Of a stretch of 64,000 bases of DNA, positions 63,597 to 64,000 are shown piece by piece. The translations under genes and the position numbers were made by a program. Position 1 is the first letter of the stretch. Every line of letters starts with the position of its first letter. The notes below the pieces were generated by a model. The model did no database searches and was not told the DNA's origin. It saw only the letters and a list, made by a program, of their open reading frames with translations. The stretch comes from Diabrotica undecimpunctata (Eukaryota; Arthropoda; Insecta; Coleoptera; Chrysomelidae): positions 9,115,230-9,179,229 of the forward strand of contig NC_092803.1 in the NCBI RefSeq assembly GCF_040954645.1, in the 5' to 3' direction.

Positions 63597-63606
63597 TGTT
63601 ACCAGT

Positions 63607-64000
63607 TTTGTTCACTTAATCATTATTTATTTTTTTTGCATTCTTACACCATTTACTCCCGGCCTATATAAACGTGAAAAACTTCAAAACTTACATTGAC
63701 ACCGCTCACTCCTAGCCCTCACAAACGTGTTGTTCTTCAAAACACGTTTGTGGATTTGTAACCTCAAATTAGTATTGAATGATTTTGTCTAAATAGGTAA
63801 ACATACACAATTTGTGACGACTATCCACCAAAATAAATATTTTTTGAAACAAATAAAATGTGTACTTACGTCTAGAAGGCATATTAACACACTTGACAAA
63901 AAGTCGTTACTATTCACTGAACAATATCATACGGATCTAAGCAAATTTTAGGTAATTTCCCGCGACAATATGATGGACACGTGTATCCACTATCGTGTCG
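63607..64000. other. 5' flank of the piggyBac relic and window end
   Basis: Contains two ACTCC-type motifs (ACTCCCGGCC at 63,655; CACTCCTAGCC at 63,706) that recall the GGGAGTG motif at 61,620, but no firm terminus could be drawn. No gene seen. Confidence 0.35.

Overview
This window is eukaryotic nuclear DNA, very AT-rich, with spliced genes, GT/AG introns, long TA microsatellites and dense transposable-element (TE) debris. The TE mix (RTE-like and Jockey/I-like non-LTR retrotransposons, Penelope-like fragments, hAT, piggyBac, PIF/Harbinger, Tc1-like and Polinton pieces) and the low-complexity secreted protein gene suggest an insect, plausibly a leaf-beetle-type Coleoptera with a large genome. 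The species is inference. I saw no rRNA, tRNA, CRISPR or prokaryotic feature.

Three host genes can be supported. (1) A secreted Pro/Gln-rich protein on the + strand, four coding exons visible (14,076-17,134), its first exon not located. (2) A long + strand gene in 16 exons, 20,951-61,611, encoding 1,024 residues of helical coiled-coil protein and running off the right edge. All 15 exon junctions agree in phase; it is best read as a CCDC180-like (DUF4455-type) ciliary/flagellar protein. (3) A compact two-exon, 190-residue gene on the - strand (60,757-56,966), nested in one intron of gene 2.

The rest is largely mobile DNA. 4.8-10.3 kb is a four-level nest: a foldback MITE entered by an RTE, entered by a hAT, entered by a second non-LTR element, with target duplications readable at each level. 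17.5-20.6 kb is a second nest (non-LTR, then hAT, then RTE tail). The introns of gene 2 hold an almost intact DNA transposon of a family I cannot place firmly (28,881-31,516, DGCGGQN motif), a hAT with an uninterrupted two-exon transposase (32,888-35,783), a Tc1-like relic (36,068-38,297), a PIF/Harbinger relic (40.89-42.67 kb), one RTE inside another (44,315-46,682), Penelope-like debris and a decayed piggyBac at the right end.

Many RTE insertions are short 5'-truncated 3' tails flanked by 10-18 bp direct repeats, so insertion boundaries are known to the base. The most notable points are the DGCGGQN-type transposon, the intact hAT, the 57-bp duplication around one RTE, and the nested antisense gene inside the coiled-coil gene.
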